64,000 nucleotides of DNA from QHXW01 sp963847515 (GCA_963847515.1 CAWKAA010000007.1:1054001-1118000), one strand, 5' to 3'; shown: positions 16,221 through 25,891, counted from the stretch's first letter. Translations and numbers: made by a program. Notes: generated by a model not told the origin, from the letters alone.

Positions 16221-17642
16221 GTGGAAAACGCCAACCTGAACGCATGGCTGGTTCATAAGTCCGGGCGGCTGGCGGGCACGCGTCACTCGCTGCGTGAGGA
16301 CATCACGCGCATAGGCCGCAGCGGTGAAAACGATGTCATCATCACGGACGCAGCCATGGTATCGGGACACCACGCTGAGATCCGTAAAGAGGCCGATAAG
16401 TACCGCCTTTCTGATCTCAACAGCACCAACGGCACGTACCTTAATGGGCAGCGCATCTCGGAAGGAGTGCTGCTCGAACCCCCCTGTGTCATACGCCTCG
16501 GCGCGGATGGCCCGGAGCTGAGTTTGGTTCTGGAAGACACGCCGGCCGTCGACCTGAATCAAACCATACTGGAGGGCTCGGCTCCCCTCGTCATCATTCC
16601 CGAGATAGAACCCGAACCAGCCGGGAGCAAGGTTCATGACGATCTTCTCTCCCAAGCCGTTGAACGCGCCCGCCTGGCAAGACGCATGGGCACCGGCGAT
16701 TCGACCGTCGTCATCATGCGCCAAATGCTGGACACCGCCCTCCACCGGACCAGCCGGAAATTCAAGGTGGTCATCGCCCTGCTCATTTGCGCGCTGATCG
16801 CCACAAGCGCGTACGGCTTTTGGAAAATTCAGGGGCTCAAGAAAGAGAAGGGACAAATTGACGGGCAGATCCAGCAAATCGAATCCATGCTGGCGCGCGC
16901 TAAAGTGGATTCGCCCGAGACCGACCAGCTCATCGACCAACTGGACCAATACGAAGGCCAGGCCAGCGCACTGCAGAGCAACCTGCTTTTCCGCGTTGCG
17001 TCCTTCGAACACGAAGAAGCCATAAAACACGAAATTCGCGCTCTGATGAAAGAATTCGGCGCCGAAACTTACAGCATCCCGCCCGAGTTTGTAACGCGCG
17101 TGAAGCACTTCATAGAGCAAGATCAGGGGCCGGACCGTTCCAACATGGAGCGCGCGTTGGGTGAAGCCGGCAAGCAGATGGACGCCATGCGCCGCATCTT
17201 CGAGGAAAACAACCTGCCGCCCGACTTGGCATACATCGTATTGGTGGAGAGCGCGCTCAGCCGTGACAGCAGCAGCTCGGCGGGGGCGGCCGGGCTTTGG
17301 CAGTTTACGCCGGCCACCGCCAGAGCCTATGGGCTCAAGGTGGAGGACGGCGTGGATGAACGCCTGAACACAGCCAAGTCCACGCGCGCGGCCTGCAAAT
17401 ACATTCGCGAGCTCATTCTCGACTTCGGCTCCGGCAGCTCCGTCATGCTGGCCCTGGCCGCCTACAACCTCGGACCCACAAAGGTTAAGTCGGCCATCCG
17501 GAAAGTGAACGACCCGATCAAGCAGCGCAATTTCTGGTACCTTTACAGGGCTCGCGCTGTGCCTCCGGAGACGCGTGAATACGTGCCCAAAGTCGTCGCC
17601 GTCATGCTCATCGGCCGGAACCCGGAGCGCTACGGATTGTAG
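16221..17642 (+). CDS. FHA-domain membrane-anchored lytic transglycosylase
   Basis: About 473 residues from GTG 16221; GTG 16179 is a possible longer start. Order: FHA domain (about 20-95; GRSGENDVIITD and SGHHAEI bind phosphothreonine in this family), linker, one membrane segment (about 190-208), a coiled coil (215-260), and a periplasmic SLT/MltD-like domain (about 330-465). In the SLT domain VESALSRDSSSSAGAAGLWQ supplies the catalytic Glu and AALAAYNLGP follows. Expected role: cleavage of peptidoglycan under control of Ser/Thr phosphorylation. The fusion is unusual. The topology places FHA inside and SLT outside. Confidence 0.85.
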   Translation: MENANLNAWLVHKSGRLAGTRHSLREDITRIGRSGENDVIITDAAMVSGHHAEIRKEADKYRLSDLNSTNGTYLNGQRISEGVLLEPPCVIRLGADGPELSLVLEDTPAVDLNQTILEGSAPLVIIPEIEPEPAGSKVHDDLLSQAVERARLARRMGTGDSTVVIMRQMLDTALHRTSRKFKVVIALLICALIATSAYGFWKIQGLKKEKGQIDGQIQQIESMLARAKVDSPETDQLIDQLDQYEGQASALQSNLLFRVASFEHEEAIKHEIRALMKEFGAETYSIPPEFVTRVKHFIEQDQGPDRSNMERALGEAGKQMDAMRRIFEENNLPPDLAYIVLVESALSRDSSSSAGAAGLWQFTPATARAYGLKVEDGVDERLNTAKSTRAACKYIRELILDFGSGSSVMLALAAYNLGPTKVKSAIRKVNDPIKQRNFWYLYRARAVPPETREYVPKVVAVMLIGRNPERYGL

Positions 17643-17648
17643 ATCCAT

Positions 17649-19031
17649 ATGCGCCTGTCTGATCCTTTTCCTGGCTGCCATGGCTTCCGCCTACGCCCAA
17701 TCCGCCACCCCTCGGACCCTGCGCCTCGATTACGTGCATACCGGCACAGCGAATGAAGAGCAGTTCGCCCTCGACGGTCTCGCTCTGGAGGGCGACTGGC
17801 CCGGACCACTCGACCGTTGGATCGACGAAACCAATCTCGGGCCATATCGTTTCCAGGTGCTCGATCCTGCTACCCGGCATGTGATCTATTCGCGTGGCTT
17901 CGCCAGTGTCTTCGGCGAATGGCAAGAGACTGGCGAGGCCAAACAATTGCGGCGCGCTTTTCACGAAAGCGTCCGTTTCCCCACGCCCGCATCGCCGGCA
18001 GAGGTGGTTATCCAGGGCCGCGCGCCTGACAACCAGTTTCGTGACCTGTGGTCGGTGAGGGTCGATCCATCGGATGCCAGCATCGATCGAAGCGCTCCGC
18101 CGAAGCTGAAAGTCTGGTCCGTCGTCCGGAATGGCGCGCCTCAGACAAAGTCGACCTGCTGTTATTGGGCGACGGATACACGGCCGCAGAAATGGAAAAG
18201 TGGCATCGCGATGCGCTTCGCACAAGTGAACAGCTGTTCACAGTGTCTCCGTTCAAAGAACACAAGCAGGATTTCAACGTCTGGGCCATCGACACTCCGG
18301 CTGAGGAGAACGGCGTCTCTCGCGCTTCCGATGGCATCTACCGCCAATCGCCGCTCGGCGCCTCCTATGATGCTTTCGGATCGGAACGGTACATTCTCAC
18401 GTTCGCGAACAAACGCCTGCGGCAAATCGCTGCCGCAGCGCCGTATGAGTTCATCGAAATCGTGGTGAACGGCCGCAAATACGGTGGGGGCGGCATCTTC
18501 AACCTGTATGCCACCGTTTCCTCCGATAACGCGTTTACACCGTACGTGTTCGTGCACGAATTCGGGCACCACTTCGCCGGGTTGGCGGACGAATACTACA
18601 CCTCTGACGTCGCCTACGCGAGCGATGCCAAACGGCCCGAACCATGGACGCCGAACGCCACGGCCGACCCGCATGCCGCCAAGTGGACTGAGCTGTTGAG
18701 CCCCGGCATCGAACTCCCTACTCCCTGGCCCAAACAGGAATTTGAAGAGATGGAGCAGACCATTCAAAAGCGCCGCCGCCAGATCCGCGCCGAGCATCGC
18801 CCCGAGGAGGAGATGGAGAAGTTGTTCGCCGAAGAACGCAGCCGCGACACGAAACTCCTGGCCTCCGGCCCGAACGCCGGCAAGGTCGGGGCCTTCGAAG
18901 GCGCTCTATACGAGGCTCGCGGCTACTACCGCCCCCAGCAGGACTGCATCATGTTCACCCGCGACGAAGTCGGATTCTGCGCCGTCTGCCGCCACGCCAT
19001 CGAACGGATCATCAAGCTGTACGCGAAGTGA
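17649..19031 (+). pseudogene. M64-family secreted metallopeptidase, frameshifted
   Basis: One gene split by a shift near 18120-18145. The upstream part has a hydrophobic signal (LILFLAAMASAYAQ) and the N-terminal domain. The downstream part begins KVDLLLLGDGYTAAEMEKW and contains the zinc motif HEFGHHFAGLADEY. These are hallmarks of IgA-peptidase M64 proteins. ATG 17649 is in a different frame from the signal peptide, so a second shift at the start or a start at 17680 must be assumed. The domain is otherwise intact to the stop, which suggests sequencing indels. Confidence 0.7.
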
Positions 19032-19064
19032 AACCTCTTGCTTTTCCCCTTTTGTTCGCCCACA

Positions 19065-19691
19065 ATGGTTTCGATGGCACTCACCAAACGGCAGAAAGAC
19101 GTGCTGGATTTTATCGCTAAATTTGTGGACGACAACGGCTACAGTCCCAGCTACGAGGAGATCGCGCATGGGCTGAACCTGGCGTCATTGGCGACGGTTC
19201 ACAAACATATTAGCGCGCTCGATACCAAGAACTATTTGAAGCGCGGATTTAACCGCAGCCGTTCGCTCGATCTGGGGCCGAAGTATCTGCAGGAACATCG
19301 GCGGCCGCGAGAGTTGGGAGTGCCGCTCCTCGGAAGGATTGCTGCCGGCCAGCCGGTGGAAGCCATTGAGCACCGCGCAACACTGAGTTTTGCGGATTTC
19401 GTTGGTAACCGCGACACCTACGCTCTGGAAGTCCGCGGCGATTCCATGATTGAAGATCACATCTGCGACGGCGACATGATTCTGGTGGAGCGCACTGCAG
19501 AAGTAAGGGATGGCGATATTGTGGTGGCGCTGGTTTCCGGGGTGGAAACAACCCTCAAGCGGCTCTACCGTGAGGCCTGCGGCCGTATCAGGCTCCAGCC
19601 GGCCAACTCATCGCTCCAGCCGATCTTTGTGCCTGCCTCCGACGTTCAGATACAGGGGCGGCTTCTGGCCGTCCTCCGAAAATACAAATAG
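19065..19691 (+). CDS. lexA: LexA repressor
   Basis: A 208-residue SOS repressor and S24 self-cleaving peptidase. The N-terminal winged helix (residues 5-65, YSPSYEEIAHGLNLASLATVHKHI) is followed by the cleavage site Ala94-Gly95 (GRIAAGQP), catalytic Ser127 (GDSM) and Lys165 (TTLKRLY). ATG 19065 is taken as the start; 19074 is close and possible. No recognisable SOS box was found by eye in the short upstream gap, but acidobacterial boxes differ from the E. coli type. Confidence 0.93.
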   Translation: MVSMALTKRQKDVLDFIAKFVDDNGYSPSYEEIAHGLNLASLATVHKHISALDTKNYLKRGFNRSRSLDLGPKYLQEHRRPRELGVPLLGRIAAGQPVEAIEHRATLSFADFVGNRDTYALEVRGDSMIEDHICDGDMILVERTAEVRDGDIVVALVSGVETTLKRLYREACGRIRLQPANSSLQPIFVPASDVQIQGRLLAVLRKYK

Positions 19692-19692
19692 C

Positions 19693-19983
19693 TCAGGCTG
19701 TCGCGCTTGCCGCATGGCCGCTTCGGATCTCTTCCTCGGCCCGCAGCCAATCTTCTTCGGCTGACCCGCCGGCAAATCCTCGCGCTACCCAATAAGAATA
19801 GGCAAGGCGGGCGATGGCCTCCCGGTCAACGGCTGGCTTGGCGGTACCGGTCGAATCCCTGGAGGAGATCTCAGAAGTTGAGGATTCCGAGCCTTTTACG
19901 CGCGTTGCCCGGCGCTTGGCCGGAGCCGCAGCTGCCGCTGCGCCCGTGGGGTCGGAGTAAATTGCGTGATGCTTTCTGCTCAT
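19693..19983 (-). CDS. DUF2934 family protein
   Basis: 96 residues: a low-complexity Ala/Ser/Lys-rich first half, then AIARLAYSYWVARGFAGGSAEEDWLRAEEE, the DUF2934 signature. This domain is frequent in Acidobacteria and soil proteobacteria. Function unknown. The gene ends 1 nt after lexA and is convergent with it. Confidence 0.75.
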   Translation of the reverse strand: MSRKHHAIYSDPTGAAAAAAPAKRRATRVKGSESSTSEISSRDSTGTAKPAVDREAIARLAYSYWVARGFAGGSAEEDWLRAEEEIRSGHAASATA

Positions 19984-20080
19984 GGAAGATTCTCCCTTTG
20001 GTTCGCTTCCTGCCTATTTTATCAAAGGCAGCCGCCGCGTTCTGTAAAAACCTTTTTATGGGGACGATAAGTCCGCGACG

Positions 20081-20542
20081 CTACTTAGCCGGACTGAATG
20101 GCTGTTCCGCACCTTTCAGCTCCCAGGCGAGATGATTGAGGTAGAACAGCAATATCGGTTCCGGATACGAGCCGCGAAACTGTTCGAACGCGCGCGCCGC
20201 CCATCCATCGGTTAAGTAGCGGCTGGCATCCAGGTCTTTCTCAAAAAATCCGTCCTGGTTGGGAATGCCCAGAAACCCGAGGACCGCCGCAATCATATCC
20301 AGATGCGAAATCAGAATCGCCTGAGCAAAGTCCTTGGCGAACTCTTCGTCGTTTTCCTGGATACGCGCCCACAAACGCGGGGTGGCTTTACGGAGATGCT
20401 CGGTGTTGAGTTTTACCACATGCGTGCGTGTCTTGAACGCATCGTACAGCTGGTACGTCTTCAGCTTTCCCAGCGAAATCCCGCGAATCAGTTGAGCGAA
20501 ACCTGCTTCTCCGAGCTTCTGATACACCTCGCAAAGCTGCAT
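20081..20542 (-). CDS. Hypothetical protein
   Basis: 153 residues from ATG 20542 (MQLCEVYQKLGEAGFAQL), chosen because the longer frame runs into an intergenic palindrome. The protein is soluble and helical, with Trp/Phe-rich segments (RYLTDGWAARAFEQF). No motif recognised. Neighbours give no hint. Confidence 0.55.
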   Translation of the reverse strand: MQLCEVYQKLGEAGFAQLIRGISLGKLKTYQLYDAFKTRTHVVKLNTEHLRKATPRLWARIQENDEEFAKDFAQAILISHLDMIAAVLGFLGIPNQDGFFEKDLDASRYLTDGWAARAFEQFRGSYPEPILLFYLNHLAWELKGAEQPFSPAK

Positions 20543-20583
20543 GCTCGCAGCGTAACACGAGGAGGGACAAACCGCCGGGGAGC

Positions 20584-20621
20584 GGTAGTGTCCTAAATGT
20601 GCGCACATTTACGACACTACC
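20584..20621. repeat. 38-bp near-perfect palindrome (MITE/REP-like)
   Basis: The two 19-nt arms match except at one position; the outer arms are GGTAGTGTC and GACACTACC. Related scraps occur at 4727-4740 (TTTAGACACTACC) and around 25514-25536 (GGTAGTGTC). This suggests a dispersed element rather than a local operator. Confidence 0.5.
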
Positions 20622-20674
20622 AAACCGCGGGTTGCCCACTCCACCGTCGGGCTGAGTGAGGTAAACTGCCGCTT

Positions 20675-21520
20675 ATGGTTTCCAGAAGAGAATTTTCGAA
20701 GCTGGCCCTGGCCGCGATACCCGTGGCGGCGTTGGCGGACATTGATTCCAAGATCCATGGCGTGCAGATCGGCGTTCAGTCCTATAGTTTTCGCGACCGT
20801 TCGCTCGATGACGCCATCAAGGGCATGGTCGAGGCGGGCCTCGGTGAATGCGAGCTGTACGAAGGCCACGTCGAACCGAAAGTGAGCCGCGACGAGCTTC
20901 GCCAGTGGCGCACCACGGTTTCAATGGATCATTTCCGCGGCGTGCGAAAGAAGTTCGACGACGCCGGCATCCTGCTTTACGCATACAACTACAGCTTTCG
21001 CGACAATTTCAGTGATGAGGAAATCGCGCGTGGCTTCGAGATGGCGCAGGCGCTCGGCGTGGGCATCATCACAGCGTCTTCAACGCTTTCGGTCGTGGAC
21101 CGGGTGGACCGGGAGGCGCAGAAGGCCCGAATCAAAGTAGGCTTTCATGGCCATTCCGATGTCAAACATCCCAATGAATTCTCAACACCGGAGTCTTTCG
21201 AAAAAACTATGGCGGGCCGCTCGCCCTACATCAATGTGAATCTGGACATAGGGCACTTCTTCGCCGCGGGCTTCGATCCGGTGGATTTCATTACCAGGCA
21301 CCACGAGCGGATCGTAACCCTGCACCTCAAAGACCGGAAAAAAGACAACGGCGAGAACATGCCTTTCGGCGAGGGGGACACGCCTATAAAGCCTGTTCTT
21401 CAATTGCTGAAGAAGAACAAATTCGACATTCCCGCAAACATTGAGTACGAGTACAAAGGCGCCGACACGCTCCAGGAAGTGAAGAAGTGTTTCGAGTACT
21501 GTAAACAGGCACTCGCTTAG
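20675..21520 (+). CDS. Sugar phosphate isomerase/epimerase (xylose-isomerase-like TIM barrel)
   Basis: A 281-residue AP_endonuc_2-type TIM barrel with a Tat-like N-terminus (SRREFSKLALAAIPVAALA). Metal-ligand strands are visible: the Glu in GECELYEGH, VGFHGHSDVKHP, NVNLDIGHFFAAG and HLKDRK. The protein belongs to the secreted, Tat-exported isomerase group abundant in Acidobacteria and Planctomycetes. The substrate is unknown. It is followed directly by a hairpin array. Confidence 0.8.
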   Translation: MVSRREFSKLALAAIPVAALADIDSKIHGVQIGVQSYSFRDRSLDDAIKGMVEAGLGECELYEGHVEPKVSRDELRQWRTTVSMDHFRGVRKKFDDAGILLYAYNYSFRDNFSDEEIARGFEMAQALGVGIITASSTLSVVDRVDREAQKARIKVGFHGHSDVKHPNEFSTPESFEKTMAGRSPYINVNLDIGHFFAAGFDPVDFITRHHERIVTLHLKDRKKDNGENMPFGEGDTPIKPVLQLLKKNKFDIPANIEYEYKGADTLQEVKKCFEYCKQALA

Positions 21521-21656
21521 GCGGTCTTCGACCGCCGCGACCCTCCGGGTCGCAGACACGGCGACGCGGCGAGGTTGCCCGCAGCTCCACGTGCGATCCG
21601 TACTCGCCGTGTCCCCGCGTCGGCGACCCGCAGGGCCGCGGCGACCGTAGGTCGCC
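21520..21656. repeat. Array of short GC hairpins between convergent genes
   Basis: Perfect 7-bp stems with 3-nt loops occur at 21520-21536, 21537-21553 and 21640-21656. A longer pair is GACACGGCGA (21555-21564) with TCGCCGTGTC (21604-21613). The array fills the whole gap between two convergent stop codons and overlaps each by one or no bases. It probably serves as a bidirectional terminator and resembles a REP cluster. Confidence 0.55.
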
Positions 21657-22629
21657 CTACCCCAGCAGGCCACCGTGCCCCATGCAGGCGACCTCCCAAC
21701 TGGTGACATGGTAGCGGGCCAGCAACGGCGGAAGCACCAAATCCATCACATTCGCTTTGGCGGAGCGGAAACAGCCCGGCGCCGAGACGATCGGAACCTC
21801 ATCTTTGTAGGCCAGCATGAGCAGATTGCCTGGCTCGACGGGGGCAAGAAACCGTTCGAGTGTCCCGCCAACCGGGTCATGGCCCGGCCGATCACGTCTT
21901 CGGGCCCCGCCGGTGCGGTCGTAGAAGCGACCAGAACGACGGCGGGCTTGGGACGCAACAGATGATGCAGCGCGCGGCTCACGGAGGCCTCATCTTCCAC
22001 GCTCGAAAGGACAAAACTTGCGCCTAATCCGTAGCGTTCCAGCCGCTGGGTGGTCACGTTTTCGAAAAGTTGCCGTGCTCTGTCACCGTTGACCGGGTCG
22101 GTATATAGCACGCCAATACAGGGATTCCGAACAGGCCGCGCCTGGATAATCGGCCCGCGATCACGCAAGACCGTGCCAATCGCCTCCAATTGATCCTTGG
22201 CTACAGCAAAAGGCGCGCTCTTCACAGTCGCTATACGCTGTCCGGCAGCAGCAAAACTGAAGTTCAGGGAGGTGGCGATCACGACACTGGAAATGCAGTT
22301 GATGTGCCGCAACAGCTCGTCATCCACCAGCACGCAGCAGTCCTCGGTGGCCACCAGATTGGCGCGGCCTCCGGCGGCCAGGTGGATTTCGTAAGCAGCC
22401 GCAACCCATCTCCGCGGCCACGCTGGCCACAGCCTCGATCCTCGCTTACCTCACCGTCTTCCAATTCTGTGACCCACACCTTTTCCATGCCCTCGGACTC
22501 GAGAATGCGGACATCATCTCCGCTGATGACATGCCCTTTGGCCATTAATTTCTTACCGCCCGGCCGAAATACGGTGCAGCACAGAATTCGGCCCGTGGAG
22601 ACTTTTACGTCTATTGTCTGTGCCTTCAT
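21657..22629 (-). pseudogene. MoeA-like molybdopterin-binding protein, frameshifted
   Basis: The reading begins at ATG 22629 with KAQTIDVKVSTGRILCCTVF and RPGGKKLMAKGHVISGDDV, continues in other frames as EAVASVAAEMGCGC, ANLVATEDCCVLVDDELL and NPCIGVLYTDPVNG, and ends VEPGNLLMLAYKDEVPIVSAPGC plus RSAKANVMDLVLPPLLA. At least three shifts (two near 22380-22440, one near 21850-21870) divide it. The content matches the molybdopterin-binding (MoCF) domain. The frames rejoin without loss of homology, so assembly indels are likelier than decay. Confidence 0.65.
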
Positions 22630-22810
22630 GGCACATTCTTCCCCCGCAAGACCGGACCCTAAGTGGCGGACCAGATCAATTGGTGTTGATTATAGTGGGG
22701 TAGTTTTCAAGCGGAGCAACAATTCTCACGAGCAATCCCGCAAATTTTTAGGGGTAAGAGACCCCCTCAGAGAGGTGGTGGCAATCTGCCAAAAGACACG
22801 AAAACTATAT

Positions 22811-23417
22811 CTATGGCTTTCGCACGATGGGGAACGACACGTGTTCTGTACCCTCGGATAGGGAGGATGTATTCCCCCATTTTTGGGACGACAGGACCCA
22901 ATGCTCCGGTCGAAGCACTCGCATCATGGCGATTTCGTCACACCCTTGGAACTTTGGACAGCGCAGGCAATCCTTCCACGCCTTAAGCGGGAGTGCGCCG
23001 CGCTCCACTTCCAAGAAGCCCATCTTTCGGAAAAACTCCGGAACGTAAGTGAAGGCAAAAACGGCGTCAAGCGAATATTCGACAGCCTCCCCGATAAGCG
23101 TTTCGATTAAACGCCGGCCTACGCCGTGAGTTTTCGCACTTTCGTCGACTGCGAGCGAGCGAATTTCACCGGTTGTCGGCGAATAAAAGTGTAATGCTCC
23201 ACAACCGACGAGCCTTCCATTTGATTCGGCAACCGAGAAGTCGCGCATGCTTTCGGAAATTTCGAACTCCGTGCGCGGCAGCATCGATACCGCCCGCGGC
23301 GTACCCGTTGATCAATGCGAGCATCGGCGCAATGTCGGACATGCGCGACTTACGAATTTCCACGGGGATTTTCCCGTGGGACTCGACTAGCGCGTCATCC
23401 TGGAGACTACTAATCAT
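22811..23417 (-). pseudogene. GNAT N-acetyltransferase, probable N-acetylglutamate synthase, one frameshift
   Basis: The first part (MISSLQDDALV...RKSRMSDIAPMLALINGYAAGG) and second part (LPRTEFEISESMRDFSVAE) join across a shift near 23284-23290. The acetyl-CoA motif is RSLAVDESAKTHGVGRRLIE, and the ending LPLKAWKDCLRCPKFQGCDE is typical of stand-alone ArgA-type GNAT proteins. The start overlaps the argB stop, completing an argC-argB-argA order. Role: the first step of arginine synthesis. Confidence 0.7.
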
Positions 23418-24211
23418 GTGAAGTTACCCGCTGCGCGGCGCGGACGATTTTTGTTCCGGCGGGTTCTCCGTCAAACAATCGCGCTAAAACGTTGGGCGCA
23501 GCGCCCGGCGCAATCTGGATCTCGTCCAAGCCGGCATCCAGCGCCGCGCGGGCTGCATTGAGCTTGGCCTGCATACCGCCGGTGGCGACGCCCGCTGCAA
23601 TCAGACGCTGGCAATCCTCGGCGGTCAGCAGCGGCTGTACAAGGCCGGCAGCCATCGAGTACGCCGGCGATGTCGGTGAGAAAGATCAAGCGATCCGCGC
23701 GCCACGCCGCCGCGCACGCCGCCTGCCATCTGGTCGGCATTCACGTTGTACATGCGCCCATCGCGGCCGCCTGCGACGCAAGCCACAACCGGCAGGTAGT
23801 CTCGGCGAGACCAGCAGGTCGAGCAGCTCCGGATTGCGCGCGCGCCAGCCGGCCCACCATCCCGAGCGCCGGATCCATTTGCTCGGCTTCGACCAGATCC
23901 CCATCCACGCCCGACAGTCCGACGGCGCGCGCGCCGGCCGCGATCAACGCGGCCACCAGCTCCTGGTTCACGCTGCCCGCCAGCACCTTGAGCACGGCGT
24001 CCATGGTCTCTGGCGTGGTCACGCGCAGACCGTTCACGAAGCGGCTCTCGATGCCGCGCTCTGCGAGGTACCGCGTCATCTGCTTGCCGCCGCCGTGGAC
24101 CACGGTAACCTGCAATGCCGCGCCGCGCCTGTGCCGCGATTTGTCCGCGAGGCTCGCGCGCACCTCCGGCGAATCGAGCAGCGTGCCGCCCAGCTTGATC
24201 AACGCTTTCAC
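23410..24211 (-). pseudogene. argB: Acetylglutamate kinase, frameshifted
   Basis: Starts at GTG 24211 (KALIKLGGTLLDSPEV), overlapping the argC stop by GTGA. Motifs in order: VTVVHGGGKQMTRYLAERG, VNGLRVTTPETMDAVLKVL, GLSGVDGDL, MYNVNADQMA, and TGGMQAKLNAARAALDAG, ending PAGTKI. These are the ATP and NAG contacts of ArgB. Shifts occur around 23830 and 23660. The role is phosphorylation of N-acetylglutamate. An essential biosynthetic gene broken twice points to assembly error. Confidence 0.8.
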
Positions 24212-25224
24212 AGCAGGCCCTCGCGTTTCGTCGAGGCCGAGCATCAGGTTCATGTTCTGGACGGCCTGGCCAGCGGCGCCTTTGGTGAGGTTGTCGATGG
24301 CGCTTACCACGACGGCGCGGCCCGTGCGCTGCGTCGAGCGTCACGCCGATGTCGCAGAAATTGGTGCGCTGTACGGCGCGCAGGTCGGGAACACGGCCCG
24401 GTTGATACAGGCGGATGAAAGGCTCGCCGGCATAGCGCTTCTCGTAAATCGCGAGAAGATCTTCCGCGGTCGCGCGCGTTGGTCGCGCGGAAGTAGATGG
24501 TCTCGAGAATGCCCGCGATCGAGCGGCAGCAGTTGCGCCGTGAAGCTGAATTCGCGCTCCTCGAGGCCCGAAACCATTAGCACTTCCGGCACGTGCCGGT
24601 GGTTGAGAATCGAATACGCGGAGAAGTTTTCGGTCACTTCGCAGAAGCTGGTTTTGAGCGACGGCTTTGCGGCCCGCGCCGCTCACTCCGGATTTGGCAT
24701 CGCACACAATCCCGGCAGCGCGATCGATCGCACCGGCCTCGAGCAGCGGCCGGATCGCGAGATTCGCCGCCGTCGGATAGCAGCCAGGATTCGCGACCAG
24801 TCGCGCGCCGGGAATTCGCTCGCGGCAGAACTCCGGCAGCCCGTACACCGCCTCGGCCAGCAGCGCGGGCTGCGTGTGTGCGCTCTTGATACCACCGCGC
24901 GTAATTCTCAGGCGGTCCGCAGCCGGAACGCGCCGCTCAGGTCGATGACCCGCGCGCCGGCATCCAGCATCGCAGGCGCCAGCTCCATCGAAACCTCCGC
25001 CGGCGTCGCCAGAAACACGATCTCGATCTTCTCGGCCCGCACCGCCTCCGCCGTCGCCGGGACCTTGCCGCGGACCTGTGGGCTTACGCAGCCCGCTCTC
25101 GTGCCCGGCATCGCTCCGATGCTCCATCAGCAGCGGCTCGACGTGCCGGTGGCCCCGCAGGATGCGCGACCAGCTCCGCCCCGCTATAGCCTCGAAAGCC
25201 GACAATGCCGACGTGATGTCGCAT
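24208..25224 (-). pseudogene. argC: N-acetyl-gamma-glutamyl-phosphate reductase, frameshifted
   Basis: Starts at ATG 25224 with the Rossmann motif HHVGIVGFRGYSGAELV. Later pieces are ARVIDLSGAFRLR, ARLVANPGCYPTAANLA (active-site Cys) and FSAYSILNHRHVPEV. The C-terminus, SAIDNLTKGAAGQAVQNMNL, lies directly before the argB start. Five or more shifts divide it. It is the first gene of the arginine cluster, with AT-rich operator-like sites just upstream. Confidence 0.8.
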
Positions 25225-25228
25225 GTGA

Positions 25229-25310
25229 TTAAATATTCACTTCAATGAATAAATATACCATAGCTAGAGATTGGGTGGTGTCCTGAGGTTTTGTTGGTTA
25301 AATATTCATT
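25229..25310 (-). promoter_or_regulatory. ARG-box-like operator sites upstream of argC
   Basis: Box 1 (25229-25257) has TTAAATATTCA and TGAATAAATA facing each other across 6 nt. Box 2 (25298-25310) repeats TTAAATATTCATT. Half-sites with TGAAT plus an A/T run are the ArgR/AhrC recognition pattern. Both lie in the 90 bp before argC, where a repressor would cover the promoter. No argR gene is in the window. Confidence 0.55.
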
Positions 25311-25540
25311 CCAGCTCGGCGGACCTTATTTTTGGCTGGGCTGAGTGAGTTTTTCCGGGTCTTTCTTTCTTGAGGCACTTAGAAAATTAGACCTGGAAAC
25401 CACTGATTTTTTGAGTTGACTCTCAAGATTGCGGCGAGCGTCTCCCGCAACTCTTCCGCCGGACTTCGCAGCGGCGGCATTCGCTCCAAACACAACCTTA
25501 GGACAGTACCTAGAGTTGTTGGGTAGTGTCCCAAGACTAC
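25311..25540. other. Intergenic stretch between the arg cluster and the toxin gene
   Basis: No reading frame with coding character is visible. It contains a 12-bp direct repeat TACCTAGAGTTG (25507-25518 and 25538-25549, the second overlapping the toxin stop) flanking a GGTAGTGTC scrap related to the palindrome at 20584. This looks like a small insertion footprint. Confidence 0.35.
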
Positions 25541-25891
25541 CTAGAGTTGAAGACTGATACGAAGCGCGACATCGATTTGCTTCATTGTCGATGCGCTAAG
25601 TTGCCCGTAGATCTTCCCGAATCGCATCTCATCGACAGTACGTATCTGGGTGCATAAAACAACGCTAGGTTTCTGGAGTCCGCCTTCTCCAACTGGAATC
25701 GGGACGTTTACGGGATAGGGCCTCTTGATGTTCTCGGCGCCGGTGATCACTGCCAAAATGGTAGTCGAGGCATTCTTGTTGCCGATATCGTTTTGGATTA
25801 CCACACATGGTCTAGTTTTGGACTGTTCATGTCCAAGAGTTGGGTCCAGATTGATGTCCAGGACCGTACCGCGGACACACTTGCCAGGCAT
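25541..25891 (-). CDS. MazF/PemK-type endoribonuclease toxin
   Basis: A 116-residue protein with the CcdB/PemK fold pattern: a VRGTVLDINLDPTLGHEQSK opening, then KTRPCVVIQNDIGN, TTILAVITG, and VLCTQIRTVDEMRFGKIYGQLS. These correspond to the conserved R and T/S residues of MazF RNases. The start codon follows the antitoxin stop without a gap (TAAATG), a classic toxin-antitoxin arrangement. Confidence 0.85.
   Translation of the reverse strand: MPGKCVRGTVLDINLDPTLGHEQSKTRPCVVIQNDIGNKNASTTILAVITGAENIKRPYPVNVPIPVGEGGLQKPSVVLCTQIRTVDEMRFGKIYGQLSASTMKQIDVALRISLQL

Noticed and set aside
23670..25232. Plus-strand 520-codon frame across argB/argC
   Set aside because: Antisense shadow; argB and argC motifs are clear on the minus strand despite the frameshifts.
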